Shown here piece by piece: positions 29,268 through 37,890 of a DNA stretch of 64,000 nucleotides. Both the position numbers and the translations under genes were made by a program. Origin of the DNA: Pseudomonas congelans (GTDB taxonomy: Bacteria > Pseudomonadota > Gammaproteobacteria > Pseudomonadales > Pseudomonadaceae). The DNA is taken from assembly GCF_900103225.1 (NCBI RefSeq), contig NZ_FNJH01000005.1:297255-361254 (forward strand), written 5' to 3'. Each line of letters starts with the position of its first letter. The first letter of the stretch is position 1. The notes below the pieces were generated by a model that ran no database searches, was not told the DNA's origin, and saw nothing but the letters and a program-made list of their open reading frames with translations.

Positions 29268-29918
29268 TCAAAAACGTTCGATGCTGGCCGCGCCATCAAT
29301 GCCGCGAAAGCCGCGAGCCAGCAGGTATTGCTCACGTGATCTGTCGCGGGACGACGACGGCTTGCGCATCTGCACCTTGTCGAACAGCTTGCGAATATCC
29401 TTGTGGTAGACATCGAAGCCTTCACCCTGGAAGACCTTGATCAGAAAATCACCACCGGGACGCAGTACCCGACCAGCAAGATCGAGCGCCAATTCGCAGA
29501 GAAACATTGCACGCGGCATATCTACAGCGCTCAATCCACTCATATTGGGGGCCATATCGGAAATCACAAGGTCTACCTGCGTATTACCGACTGCCTCGAG
29601 GATCTGCTCAAGAATCGCATCCTCGGTGAAATCCCCCTGAATGAAGGTCACATCGGGGATGCTGTCCATTTCAAGGATGTCGGAAGCGATCAGACGACCT
29701 TGACCGCCGATCAGACGACTGGTCACCTGTGACCAGCCTCCCGGCGCTGCGCCGAGGTCGATAACGGTCATGCCCGGACGGATGAGTTTGTCCTTTTCCT
29801 GGATCTCGAGCAGCTTGTAGCTGGCACGCGAACGGTAACCGTCCTTCTGCGCCATTTTGACGTACTTGTCGTCGAAGTGTTCTTTGAGCCAGTTATGGCT
29901 TGTCTTGGAACGGGCCAC
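29268..29918 (-). CDS. rlmE: 23S rRNA (uridine-2'-O) methyltransferase RlmE (FtsJ/RrmJ)
   Basis: 216-residue enzyme that methylates U2552 of 23S rRNA, a late step in 50S assembly. The SAM-binding motif is VIDLGAAPGGWSQV. The K-D-K-E tetrad is supported by DLVISDMAP (Asp), GGDFLIKVFQG (Lys) and the N-terminal Lys of SRASYKL. The GTG start at 29918 gives VARSKTSHNWLKEHF, and GAGGTGCCCC is the ribosome site. It is divergent from yhbY. Confidence 0.95.
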   Translation of the reverse strand: MARSKTSHNWLKEHFDDKYVKMAQKDGYRSRASYKLLEIQEKDKLIRPGMTVIDLGAAPGGWSQVTSRLIGGQGRLIASDILEMDSIPDVTFIQGDFTEDAILEQILEAVGNTQVDLVISDMAPNMSGLSAVDMPRAMFLCELALDLAGRVLRPGGDFLIKVFQGEGFDVYHKDIRKLFDKVQMRKPSSSRDRSREQYLLARGFRGIDGAASIERF

Positions 29919-30021
29919 GGGGCACCTCAAAAATAAACGAGTCGTGATTAACTGGGCGGTCCCGGACTCGCTCGGGTAAACTGGCCGCCGCTTTTAAAAG
30001 ATCAGACGCAGAGGTCAGATT

Positions 30022-30333
30022 ATGCCGCTCACTCCAGAGCAGAAGAAACAATACAAATCCATTGGCCACCATCTGAAACCGGTATTGATCGTGGCTGACA
30101 ATGGTTTGACTGAAGGTGTACTTGCAGAGCTTGAACGCGCACTGAGCGATCATGAGCTGATCAAGATCAAGCTCAACATCCTCGACCGCGAAAGCCGTCT
30201 CGGTGCCATCGCAGAACTGTGCAAGGCCGGCTCTGCCGACCTGGTCCAGGTCATCGGCAAAATGGCGTTGATCTATCGCAAGAACCCAAAGGTAAACAAG
30301 CAACTGTCCAACGTCCACCGCGCGCACGGATAA
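30022..30333 (+). CDS. yhbY: YhbY-family RNA-binding protein (ribosome assembly)
   Basis: 103-residue single CRM (CRS1-YhbY) domain, an IF3-C/KH-like fold that binds pre-50S particles. It starts MPLTPEQKKQYKSIGHHL. The GxxG-like loop GLTEGVLAELERAL and the C-terminal strand LIYRKNPKVNKQLSN are conserved. It is divergent from rlmE in the usual order rlmE / yhbY / greA. A terminator follows immediately. Confidence 0.93.
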   Translation: MPLTPEQKKQYKSIGHHLKPVLIVADNGLTEGVLAELERALSDHELIKIKLNILDRESRLGAIAELCKAGSADLVQVIGKMALIYRKNPKVNKQLSNVHRAHG

Positions 30334-30340
30334 AAACAGA

Positions 30341-30377
30341 AGTCAGGGCCGCCAAAAGCGTGCCCTGACTCTTTTTT
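30341..30377 (+). terminator. intrinsic terminator after yhbY (possibly bidirectional)
   Basis: AGTCAGGGC ... GCCCTGACT, a 9-bp stem with a 12-base loop, followed by CTTTTTT on the plus strand. Opposite, a weaker T-rich run could serve greA. Confidence 0.88.
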
Positions 30378-30412
30378 GCCGCTGAAAGCGCCCGTAAACA
30401 CGGGCGTCAGCA

Positions 30413-30889
30413 TCAGATATGACGCACTTCGATGATTTCGTACTCGATAACGCCGCTAGGCGTTTTCACGACAACGACATCACCCTCTTCCTTGGCAATC
30501 AAGGCACGGGCAATGGGCGAACCCACTGAAATCTTGCCTTTCTTGATGTCCGCTTCGTCCTCACCCACGATCTGATAGACCACGCTTTCGTCAGTCTCGA
30601 CGTTGGCGATTTCGACTGTCGTGCCGAAGATAACCTTGCCGGTGTGCGGAATAGTCGTGACGTCGATGACCACAGCGTTCTGCATGCGGCCTTCGATATC
30701 ACGAATACGCGCCTCGACCATCCCCTGCTGCTCGCGGGCAGCGTGGTATTCGGCGTTTTCCTTGAGGTCGCCCAGTTCGCGCGCAGTACCGATGTCCTGG
30801 CTCAACTTGGGACGGACCACCTTGGTCAGGTGGGTCAGCTCTTCTTCCAGGGCGCGAGCGCCCTGAACGGTCATTGGGTATTTGATCAT
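30413..30889 (-). CDS. greA: transcription elongation factor GreA
   Basis: 158-residue factor that enters the RNA polymerase secondary channel and stimulates cleavage of backtracked RNA. The N-terminal coiled coil spans residues ~5-75, with the acidic tip at GDLKENAEYHAAREQQG. The FKBP-like C domain ends GVIEYEIIEVRHI. Its ATG overlaps the carB stop as ATGA, so it is translationally coupled to carB. Confidence 0.97.
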   Translation of the reverse strand: MIKYPMTVQGARALEEELTHLTKVVRPKLSQDIGTARELGDLKENAEYHAAREQQGMVEARIRDIEGRMQNAVVIDVTTIPHTGKVIFGTTVEIANVETDESVVYQIVGEDEADIKKGKISVGSPIARALIAKEEGDVVVVKTPSGVIEYEIIEVRHI

Positions 30890-33800
30890 GCCTTCAGTCC
30901 TGCATGGAGATCCTGCAAGCGGCGTACGGTCTTCTCCGGACCGAACTTGAGCGCTTCACAGATCGCTTCGCCTGCTGCAATGGTAGTGGTGCAGTAAATC
31001 TTGTGCTGCAGAGCGTTGCGACGGATGGAGTAGGAATCCGCGATCGACTGGCGACCTTCGGTAGTGTTGATGATCAGGGTGACTTCGTCATTCTTGATCA
31101 TGTCGACCACATGCGGACGGCCTTCGGTCACCTTGTTGACGCGACGCACTTTCAGGCCTGCCGCTTCGATCAGCTTGGCAGTGCCTGCGGTGGCAACGAT
31201 CTCGAAACCGAGATTGATCAGGTCACGAGCGACCGCTTCAACCAGAGGCTTGTCATCGTCACGCACGCTGATGAACGCGGTACCGCCAGTCGGCAGCACT
31301 TCGCTCGCGCCCATCTGGGCCTTGGCAAACGCTTCGCCGAAGGTATCGCCCACGCCCATCACTTCACCGGTCGATTTCATTTCCGGGCCGAGGATCGGGT
31401 CAACGCCAGGGAATTTGGCAAACGGGAACACTGCCTCTTTCACGCTGTAGAAGTTCGGAATGATTTCCTTGGTGAAGTTCAGCTCTTTCAGGGTTTTGCC
31501 TGCCATCACGCGGGCAGCGATCATCGCCAGGGAGACACCGATGCACTTGGAAACGAATGGCACGGTACGCGATGCACGCGGGTTGACCTCAATGACGTAG
31601 ATGTCTTCGCCCTGAAGCGCCAGCTGCACGTTCATCAGGCCGACAACGCCCAGCTCCAGCGCCATCTTCTTGACCTGCTCGCGCATCTCGTCCTGGATGT
31701 GAGCCGGCAGCGAATAAGGCGGCAGCGAGCACGCGGAGTCACCGGAGTGAACGCCCGCCTGTTCGATGTGCTGCATGATCGCGCCGATCACCACGTCGGT
31801 ACCGTCACAGACCGCATCGACGTCCATCTCGATTGCGCAGTTCAGGAAGTGGTCCAGCAGCACAGGGCTGTCGTTGGACACCTGAACCGCTTCGCGCAGG
31901 TAACGCTTGAGTTCGTCTTCCTGATAAACGATTTCCATCGCACGGCCACCCAGTACATAGGACGGACGCACCACCAGTGGATAACCGATCTTCGCTGCGG
32001 CACGAATTGCTTCGTCTTCGCTGCGCACAGTGGCGTTTGGCGGCTGACGCAGGTTCAGACGCTCGACCATGTGCTGGAAGCGCTCGCGGTCTTCGGCACG
32101 GTCGATGGCATCAGGGCTGGTGCCGATGATCGGCACACCGGCGGCTTCAAGAGCGCGCGCCAGCTTCAGAGGCGTCTGGCCACCGTACTGGACGATCACA
32201 CCTTTCGGCTTCTCTACACGGACGATTTCCAGCACGTCTTCCAAGGTGACAGGCTCGAAGTACAGACGGTCCGAGGTGTCGTAGTCAGTGGAGACGGTTT
32301 CCGGGTTGCAGTTGACCATGATGGTCTCGTAACCGTCTTCACGCAGTGCCAGCGCGGCGTGTACGCAGCAGTAGTCGAACTCGATACCCTGACCGATGCG
32401 GTTCGGGCCACCACCCAGGATCATGATCTTGTCACGCGTAGACGGGTTGGCTTCGCACTCTTCCTCGTAGGTCGAGTACAGGTACGCGGTGTCGGTTGCG
32501 AACTCGGCTGCGCAGGTGTCGACGCGCTTGTAGACCGGGAACACTTCCAGCTTGTGACGATGCGTCCGCAGGTTCTTCTCGGTAACGCCCAGCAGCTTGG
32601 CCAGACGCGCGTCGGAGAAACCCTTGCGCTTGAGACGGAACATCAGGTCGCGGTCGATCGACGACAGACCCAGAGTCTTGATCTTCTCTTCGTCCTTGAT
32701 CAGGTCTTCGATCTGCACCAGGAACCATGGGTCGATCATGTTCATGGCGAAGATTTCTTCGACCGTCATGCCGGCGCGGAAGGCGTCGGCGACATACCAG
32801 ATACGCTCGGCGCCCGGCACGGTCAGCTCGCGCTTGAGCGTGCTCATGCTTTCCGGGTGGCTCAAGTCCAGCTTCGGATCAAGACCGCAGACACCAACTT
32901 CCAGGCCGCGCAGGGCTTTCTGCAGGGATTCCTGGAAGGTACGGCCGATGGCCATGACCTCACCGACCGACTTCATCTGAGTGGTCAGACGCGCATCGGC
33001 CTTGGCGAATTTCTCGAAGGCAAAGCGCGGCAGCTTGGTGACGACGTAGTCGATCGACGGCTCGAACGATGCCGGGGTCTTGCCGCCAGTGATTTCGTTC
33101 GACAGCTCGTCGAGGGTGTAGCCCACTGCCAGCTTGGCGGCAACGCGAGCGATCGGGAAGCCGGTCGCCTTGGAGGCCAGCGCCGAGGAGCGCGATACAC
33201 GCGGGTTCATTTCGATCACGACCATGCGACCGGTGTTCGGGCAGATGCCGAACTGAACGTTGGAGCCACCGGTTTCAACGCCGATCTCGCGCAGCACTGC
33301 CAGCGAGGCATTACGCAGGATCTGGTATTCCTTGTCGGTGAGGGTCTGTGCCGGCGCCACGGTGATCGAGTCACCGGTGTGCACACCCATCGGGTCGAAG
33401 TTCTCGATCGAGCAGACGATGATGCAGTTGTCCTTTTTGTCGCGGACAACTTCCATCTCGTACTCTTTCCAGCCGATCAGCGATTCGTCGATCAGCAGTT
33501 CCTTGGTTGGCGACAGGTCCAGACCACGGGCGCAGATTTCTTCGAACTCTTCACGGTTGTAAGCGATACCGCCGCCGGTGCCACCCATCGTGAACGACGG
33601 ACGGATGATGCAAGGGAAGCCAAGCTTTTCAAGAACCGCGTTGGCTTCTTCCATGCTGTGCGCGATGCCGGAGCGCGGGCACGCCAGGCCGATGGACTTC
33701 ATCGCCTTGTCGAAGCGCGAACGGTCTTCAGCCTTGTCGATGGTGTCAGCGTTAGCGCCGATCATTTCGACACCGAACTTCTCCAGAACGCCTTCGCGCT

Positions 33801-34107
33801 CCAGATCCAGCGCGCAGTTCAAAGCCGTCTGGCCGCCCATGGTTGGCAGCAGTGCGTCCGGACGTTCCTTTTCGATGATCTTGGCAACGGTCTGCCACTT
33901 GATCGGCTCGATGTAGGTGGCGTCCGCCATGGCCGGGTCGGTCATGATGGTGGCCGGGTTGGAGTTCACCAGGATGACGCGGTAACCCTCCTCACGCAGA
34001 GCCTTGCAGGCCTGGGCGCCGGAGTAGTCGAATTCACAGGCCTGGCCGATCACGATGGGGCCGGCGCCGAGAATCAGGATGCTTTTAATATCTGTACGTT
34101 TTGGCAT
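30886..34107 (-). CDS. carB: carbamoyl-phosphate synthase large subunit
   Basis: 1073-residue synthetase that makes carbamoyl phosphate from bicarbonate, ammonia and 2 ATP for arginine and pyrimidine synthesis. Two homologous ATP-grasp halves are seen (IGQACEFDYSGAQACKALREEGY in the first, IGQGIEFDYCCVHAALALREDGY in the second). An oligomerisation domain (residues ~400-550) and a C-terminal MGS-like allosteric domain (from GTAFISVRDDDK) complete it. It is 136 bp downstream of carA and overlaps greA by 4 bp. Confidence 0.98.
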   Translation of the reverse strand: MPKRTDIKSILILGAGPIVIGQACEFDYSGAQACKALREEGYRVILVNSNPATIMTDPAMADATYIEPIKWQTVAKIIEKERPDALLPTMGGQTALNCALDLEREGVLEKFGVEMIGANADTIDKAEDRSRFDKAMKSIGLACPRSGIAHSMEEANAVLEKLGFPCIIRPSFTMGGTGGGIAYNREEFEEICARGLDLSPTKELLIDESLIGWKEYEMEVVRDKKDNCIIVCSIENFDPMGVHTGDSITVAPAQTLTDKEYQILRNASLAVLREIGVETGGSNVQFGICPNTGRMVVIEMNPRVSRSSALASKATGFPIARVAAKLAVGYTLDELSNEITGGKTPASFEPSIDYVVTKLPRFAFEKFAKADARLTTQMKSVGEVMAIGRTFQESLQKALRGLEVGVCGLDPKLDLSHPESMSTLKRELTVPGAERIWYVADAFRAGMTVEEIFAMNMIDPWFLVQIEDLIKDEEKIKTLGLSSIDRDLMFRLKRKGFSDARLAKLLGVTEKNLRTHRHKLEVFPVYKRVDTCAAEFATDTAYLYSTYEEECEANPSTRDKIMILGGGPNRIGQGIEFDYCCVHAALALREDGYETIMVNCNPETVSTDYDTSDRLYFEPVTLEDVLEIVRVEKPKGVIVQYGGQTPLKLARALEAAGVPIIGTSPDAIDRAEDRERFQHMVERLNLRQPPNATVRSEDEAIRAAAKIGYPLVVRPSYVLGGRAMEIVYQEDELKRYLREAVQVSNDSPVLLDHFLNCAIEMDVDAVCDGTDVVIGAIMQHIEQAGVHSGDSACSLPPYSLPAHIQDEMREQVKKMALELGVVGLMNVQLALQGEDIYVIEVNPRASRTVPFVSKCIGVSLAMIAARVMAGKTLKELNFTKEIIPNFYSVKEAVFPFAKFPGVDPILGPEMKSTGEVMGVGDTFGEAFAKAQMGASEVLPTGGTAFISVRDDDKPLVEAVARDLINLGFEIVATAGTAKLIEAAGLKVRRVNKVTEGRPHVVDMIKNDEVTLIINTTEGRQSIADSYSIRRNALQHKIYCTTTIAAGEAICEALKFGPEKTVRRLQDLHAGLKA

Positions 34108-34243
34108 GGGTTGTCACTCAAATCCGCAGGTCAGTCGGCAAGCCGTCTTGAACATTTGTCTGAGGTGGCCTGGGCGGCAGCGACCGGACACTGAGTCCGG
34201 GGCCGCCCTGGGCACCTGCGTATTACAGTCTCAAGGCAACCGG

Positions 34244-35380
34244 TCAGCGGCGCTTGGCCATGGCTTCGATAAAGCGATCGAACAAAGGCGCGACGTCGTT
34301 CGGGCCCGGGCTCGCTTCAGGGTGACCCTGGAAGCTGAATGCGCTCTTGTCGGTCAGTTCGATACCCTGCAGGGTGCCGTCGAACAGCGACTTGTGAATG
34401 GCGCGAACGTTGCTCGGCAGGGTTGCCTCATCCACCGCAAAACCGTGGTTCTGGCTGGTGATCATGACCACACCGGTGTCCAGATCCTGGACCGGGTGGT
34501 TGGCACCGTGGTGGCCGTGGCCCATCTTCACGGTCTTGGCACCCGCGGCCAGCGCCAGCAACTGGTGGCCGAGGCAGATGCCGAACACCGGAATGTCGGT
34601 TTCCAGCACTTCCCTGATCGCCTTGATGGCGTAATCGCACGGCTCCGGATCACCTGGGCCGTTGGACAGGAAAACGCCGTCCGGCTTGTAGGCGAGCACT
34701 TCACTGGCGGGCATTTGTGCCGGCACCACGGTCACGCGGCAACCGCGCTCGACCAGCATGCGCAGGATGTTGACCTTGACGCCGTAATCGTAGGCGACCA
34801 CGTGATAAGGCAGCTCGGAGGCGGCGATTTCAGGATGGCTGTCGGTTTTCAGATCCCAGACGCTGGAACGCCACTCGTACGTGTCCTTGGTGCAGACTTC
34901 CTTGGCCAGGTCCATGCCCTTGAGGCCCGGGAAGCTGCGGGCAGCGGCGATGGCCGCCTCTTCGCTGATGTTATCGCCAGCCAGGATGCAACCGTTCTGG
35001 GCGCCTTTCTCACGCAGGATGCGGGTCAGGCGACGTGTGTCGATGCCAGCGATGGCAACGACGTTGTTGGCTTTCAGGTAATCACCGAGGGACAGCTTGT
35101 TACGCCAGTTGCTGGCTACCAAAGGCAGGTCGCGAATGACCAGGCCGGCGGACCAGACGCGATCCGACTCTGCGTCTTCAGGGGTAGTGCCGGTGTTGCC
35201 GATATGCGGGTAAGTCAGGGTAACGATCTGCTGGGCGTAGGAAGGATCGGTAAGAATTTCCTGATAGCCTGTCATTGCGGTGTTGAACACCACCTCACCA
35301 ACGGTCTGACCGTCGGCTCCAATGGCTTCGCCGCGAAAAATGCTGCCATCAGCAAGGGCGAGTATGGCTGGCTTAGTCAA
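34244..35380 (-). CDS. carA: carbamoyl-phosphate synthase small subunit (glutaminase)
   Basis: 378-residue class I glutamine amidotransferase that feeds ammonia to CarB. The catalytic Cys is in FGICLGHQLLAL and the His/Glu pair in FSFQGHPEASPGP. It begins with TTG at 35380, as E. coli carA also does, preceded by ACGGGAGGTCTTC; no ATG is in frame nearby that would keep the conserved TKPAILALADGSIFRG start. A hairpin with a T run lies about 46-80 bp upstream and may be a pyrimidine- or arginine-responsive attenuator. Confidence 0.97.
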   Translation of the reverse strand: MTKPAILALADGSIFRGEAIGADGQTVGEVVFNTAMTGYQEILTDPSYAQQIVTLTYPHIGNTGTTPEDAESDRVWSAGLVIRDLPLVASNWRNKLSLGDYLKANNVVAIAGIDTRRLTRILREKGAQNGCILAGDNISEEAAIAAARSFPGLKGMDLAKEVCTKDTYEWRSSVWDLKTDSHPEIAASELPYHVVAYDYGVKVNILRMLVERGCRVTVVPAQMPASEVLAYKPDGVFLSNGPGDPEPCDYAIKAIREVLETDIPVFGICLGHQLLALAAGAKTVKMGHGHHGANHPVQDLDTGVVMITSQNHGFAVDEATLPSNVRAIHKSLFDGTLQGIELTDKSAFSFQGHPEASPGPNDVAPLFDRFIEAMAKRR

Positions 35381-35424
35381 GAAGACCTCCCGTAAATAAA
35401 ACCTGAAAGGGCGATCGCAGGCTG

Positions 35425-35463
35425 CAAAAAAGCGGAATGACGTAGTTACGTCACCCCGCTTTC
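35425..35463 (-). terminator. terminator hairpin in the carA leader (possible attenuator)
   Basis: On the minus strand AGCGGGGTGACGTA pairs with TACGTCATTCCGCT (two G-U pairs), followed by TTTTTTGC. It lies between dapB and carA, ~45 bp before the carA start. A smaller hairpin TTTAGTG-tgtc-CACTAAA (35482-35500) sits just upstream. It could simply end dapB transcription, but the position within the carA leader fits attenuation, which has been reported for Pseudomonas carA. Confidence 0.7.
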
Positions 35464-35569
35464 TTATGGAATCATCTGCGCGCTTTTAGTGGACACACTA
35501 AAGCTGTAGCTTACAGAAAAGGCCCTTTTTGGTCTACCACCAATGAGCCTGAAATGCGGGGAAATGCGA

Positions 35570-35591
35570 CAGGACCACGAATGGTCCTGCA
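35570..35591 (-). terminator. dapB 3' hairpin
   Basis: CAGGACCA-cgaa-TGGTCCTG (a TTCG loop when read on the minus strand), immediately after the dapB stop. The T run after it is weak (TCGCATTTCC), so termination may be partial. Confidence 0.55.
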
Positions 35592-35595
35592 TGAA

Positions 35596-36399
35596 TCAAT
35601 GCAGACCCAACACATCCTGCATGTCGTAAAGCCCTGGTGCCTTGCCTTCGAGCCACATTGCGGCCCGGACTGCACCCTTGGCGAAGGTCATGCGACTGGA
35701 CGCCTTGTGCGTGATTTCGACCCGCTCACCGTCCGCGGCGAACAGCACGGTGTGATCACCCACCACGTCGCCGGCACGAATGGTCGCAAACCCGATGGTC
35801 TGACGATCACGCGCACCGGTCTGACCTTCACGACCGTAGACCGCGACTTTTTCCAGATCGCGACCCAGCGCATTGGCAACCACTTCACCCATGCGCAAGG
35901 CGGTGCCGGACGGCGCATCAACCTTGTGCCGGTGGTGCGCCTCGGTGATTTCGATGTCTACCTCATCACCCAGAACGCGCGCAGCGGTGTCGAGCAGCTT
36001 CAGACACAGATTCACGCCGACGCTGAAATTGGCAGCAAACACGATGGGAATGTCTTTGCCTGCCTCTTCCAGACGCTGCTTCTCTTCCGCGCTGAAGCCG
36101 GTGGTACCGATAATCATCGCCTTGCCTGCCTTGCGACAGAACGCGAGGTTTTTCAGCGTCACCGAAGGATGGGTAAAGTCGATCAGAACATCGAACTCGT
36201 CCGCCACCTTTGCCAGATCACCCGACAGCGGCACACCGATACGGCCCAGCGCAGCCAGCTCGCCCGCATCAGCGCCCACCAGCGTGCTGTCAGGACGGTC
36301 GACTGCGGCGGTCAAGCCGGCGCCCGGCGCCTGCTGAACCGCCTCGATCAAGGTCTTGCCCATGCGCCCGGCGGCGCCTACTACAGCAATACGTCGCAT
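35596..36399 (-). CDS. dapB: 4-hydroxy-tetrahydrodipicolinate reductase
   Basis: 267-residue NAD(P)H-dependent enzyme of the lysine/diaminopimelate pathway. The N-terminal dinucleotide loop is VVGAAGRMGKTLIEA and the active site contains EAHHRHKVDAPSGTAL with the catalytic His and Lys. The start is MRRIAVVGAAGRMG. It follows dnaJ by 21 bp and precedes carA, the standard Pseudomonas grpE-dnaK-dnaJ-dapB-carA-carB-greA order. Confidence 0.97.
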   Translation of the reverse strand: MRRIAVVGAAGRMGKTLIEAVQQAPGAGLTAAVDRPDSTLVGADAGELAALGRIGVPLSGDLAKVADEFDVLIDFTHPSVTLKNLAFCRKAGKAMIIGTTGFSAEEKQRLEEAGKDIPIVFAANFSVGVNLCLKLLDTAARVLGDEVDIEITEAHHRHKVDAPSGTALRMGEVVANALGRDLEKVAVYGREGQTGARDRQTIGFATIRAGDVVGDHTVLFAADGERVEITHKASSRMTFAKGAVRAAMWLEGKAPGLYDMQDVLGLH

Positions 36400-36420
36400 G
36401 CCCTGCTCCCGTTGATAGCC

Positions 36421-37563
36421 TTACAGATCGCCGAAGAAACGCTTTACACCCTCAAACCAGCCACTGGCTTTCGGAGAGTGGGACTCGTCGTTTTCAAGCG
36501 AGGTGCGGAACTCTTCAAGCAGCTCGCGCTGGCGCTTGCTCAGGTTGACCGGGGTTTCGACTGCAACACGGCACATCAAGTCACCGGCACCACCGCCACG
36601 CACCGGAGCGACACCCTTGCCACGCAGGCGGAACTGCTTGCCGGTCTGGGTACCTTCGGGGATTTTCAGTTTGACGCGACCATCGAGCGTAGGCACTTCA
36701 AGCTCGCCGCCCAGCGCTGCATCGGTAAAGCTGATAGGCACTTCGCAGAACAGGTGCTTGCCGTCACGCTGGAAAATCGCGTGTTCGCGCACATTGATCA
36801 CGACATACAGGTCGCCGGTCGGGCCACCCTGGGTACCCGCCTCGCCTTCGCCAGACAGACGAATGCGGTCACCGGTATCGACACCTGGCGGCACTTTGAC
36901 GGAAAGCGTCTTGGACTCTTCGACGCGACCTTCGCCATGACAGGAGTCGCATGGGTCGGAAATGATCTTGCCGTGGCCGTGGCAGCGCGGGCAGGTTTGC
37001 TGCACAGAGAAGAACCCCTGCTGCATGCGCACCTGACCAATGCCACCGCACGTAGGGCATGTGACAGGCGAAGAACCTTTCTTGGCACCACTGCCGTCGC
37101 ACGGTTTACAGTTGACCAGCGTCGGAACGCGGATATTCACGTTAGTACCGCGAACCGCCTCCTCCAGATTCAGCTCCAGCGTATAGCGCAGGTCGCTGCC
37201 ACGCTGAGCGCCGCCACGACCACCGCCACCACCGGCACGGCCGCCGCCAAAGAAGTCGCTGAACACATCGCCGAAGATATCGGAGAAGTTGGCGCCACCG
37301 GCACCGCCACCAAAACCACCGCCGCCACCCATGCTCGGGTCGACACCGGCATGGCCATACTGATCGTAGGCCGCGCGCTTGCTGGCGTCGGAAAGCACTT
37401 CGTAGGCTTCGTTGGCCTCTTTGAACAGCTCTTCCGATGCTTTGTCATCAGGGTTGCGGTCAGGGTGATGCTTCATCGCCAGACGGCGATAAGCCTTCTT
37501 CAGGTCCGCCTCGCTGGAGCCTCGCTCCACTCCCAACACTTCGTAATAATCACGCTTTGCCAT
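36421..37563 (-). CDS. dnaJ: chaperone protein DnaJ
   Basis: 380-residue co-chaperone that stimulates the DnaK ATPase. The J domain (1-70) has the HPD motif in KHHPDRNPDD; a Gly/Phe-rich linker follows (residues ~76-125). The zinc region has four CxxCxGxG repeats (CKPCDGSG, CPTCGGIG, CPRCHGHG, CDSCHGEG). The ATG at 37563 (MAKRDYYEVLG) is the family start; the longer frame upstream is rejected. It lies 327 bp downstream of dnaK. Confidence 0.97.
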   Translation of the reverse strand: MAKRDYYEVLGVERGSSEADLKKAYRRLAMKHHPDRNPDDKASEELFKEANEAYEVLSDASKRAAYDQYGHAGVDPSMGGGGGFGGGAGGANFSDIFGDVFSDFFGGGRAGGGGGRGGAQRGSDLRYTLELNLEEAVRGTNVNIRVPTLVNCKPCDGSGAKKGSSPVTCPTCGGIGQVRMQQGFFSVQQTCPRCHGHGKIISDPCDSCHGEGRVEESKTLSVKVPPGVDTGDRIRLSGEGEAGTQGGPTGDLYVVINVREHAIFQRDGKHLFCEVPISFTDAALGGELEVPTLDGRVKLKIPEGTQTGKQFRLRGKGVAPVRGGGAGDLMCRVAVETPVNLSKRQRELLEEFRTSLENDESHSPKASGWFEGVKRFFGDL

Positions 37564-37890
37564 AATTCTTCCGCACTCTTGAGGACGTTCGGCGAAGGCT
37601 CTCCTGAGCCACACCAAACTCGTTGAGCCCCATACAGGCCCGGACCCAACTCACGTCGATTCAACGATCCTGGTCTTCGTTCAGCAGCCAGATGTATCCG
37701 GCCGAGAAAGCGGCAGAATGATTCGCCACGCAGGAGCGTCGCGATCTTGCCACGTGGCTTGCGGAGTAACTCCGCACGCCGAAATTTTTGCTTGTTCCAG
37801 ACACGCCAACGCGGGAGCAAGCTCCCGCGCGGCGACATCCTACCAGTCAGCGCTCGAAAGAGGTCAACCGGCTTTCAAGTGAGCCTGCGC
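37564..37890. other. dnaK-dnaJ intergenic region
   Basis: 327 bp with no convincing gene. An inverted repeat GCGGGAGC-aagc-GCTCCCGC near 37812-37831 is a strong hairpin and probably an RNA processing or termination site between dnaK and dnaJ. On the minus strand its 3' side is GTTGGCG rather than a T run, so the transcript may continue into dnaJ. Confidence 0.5.

Noticed and set aside
35462..35480. Three-codon ORF (ATG ATT CCA TAA, minus) as a carA leader peptide
   Set aside because: No ribosome site and too short to sense codons; not supported as a leader peptide.
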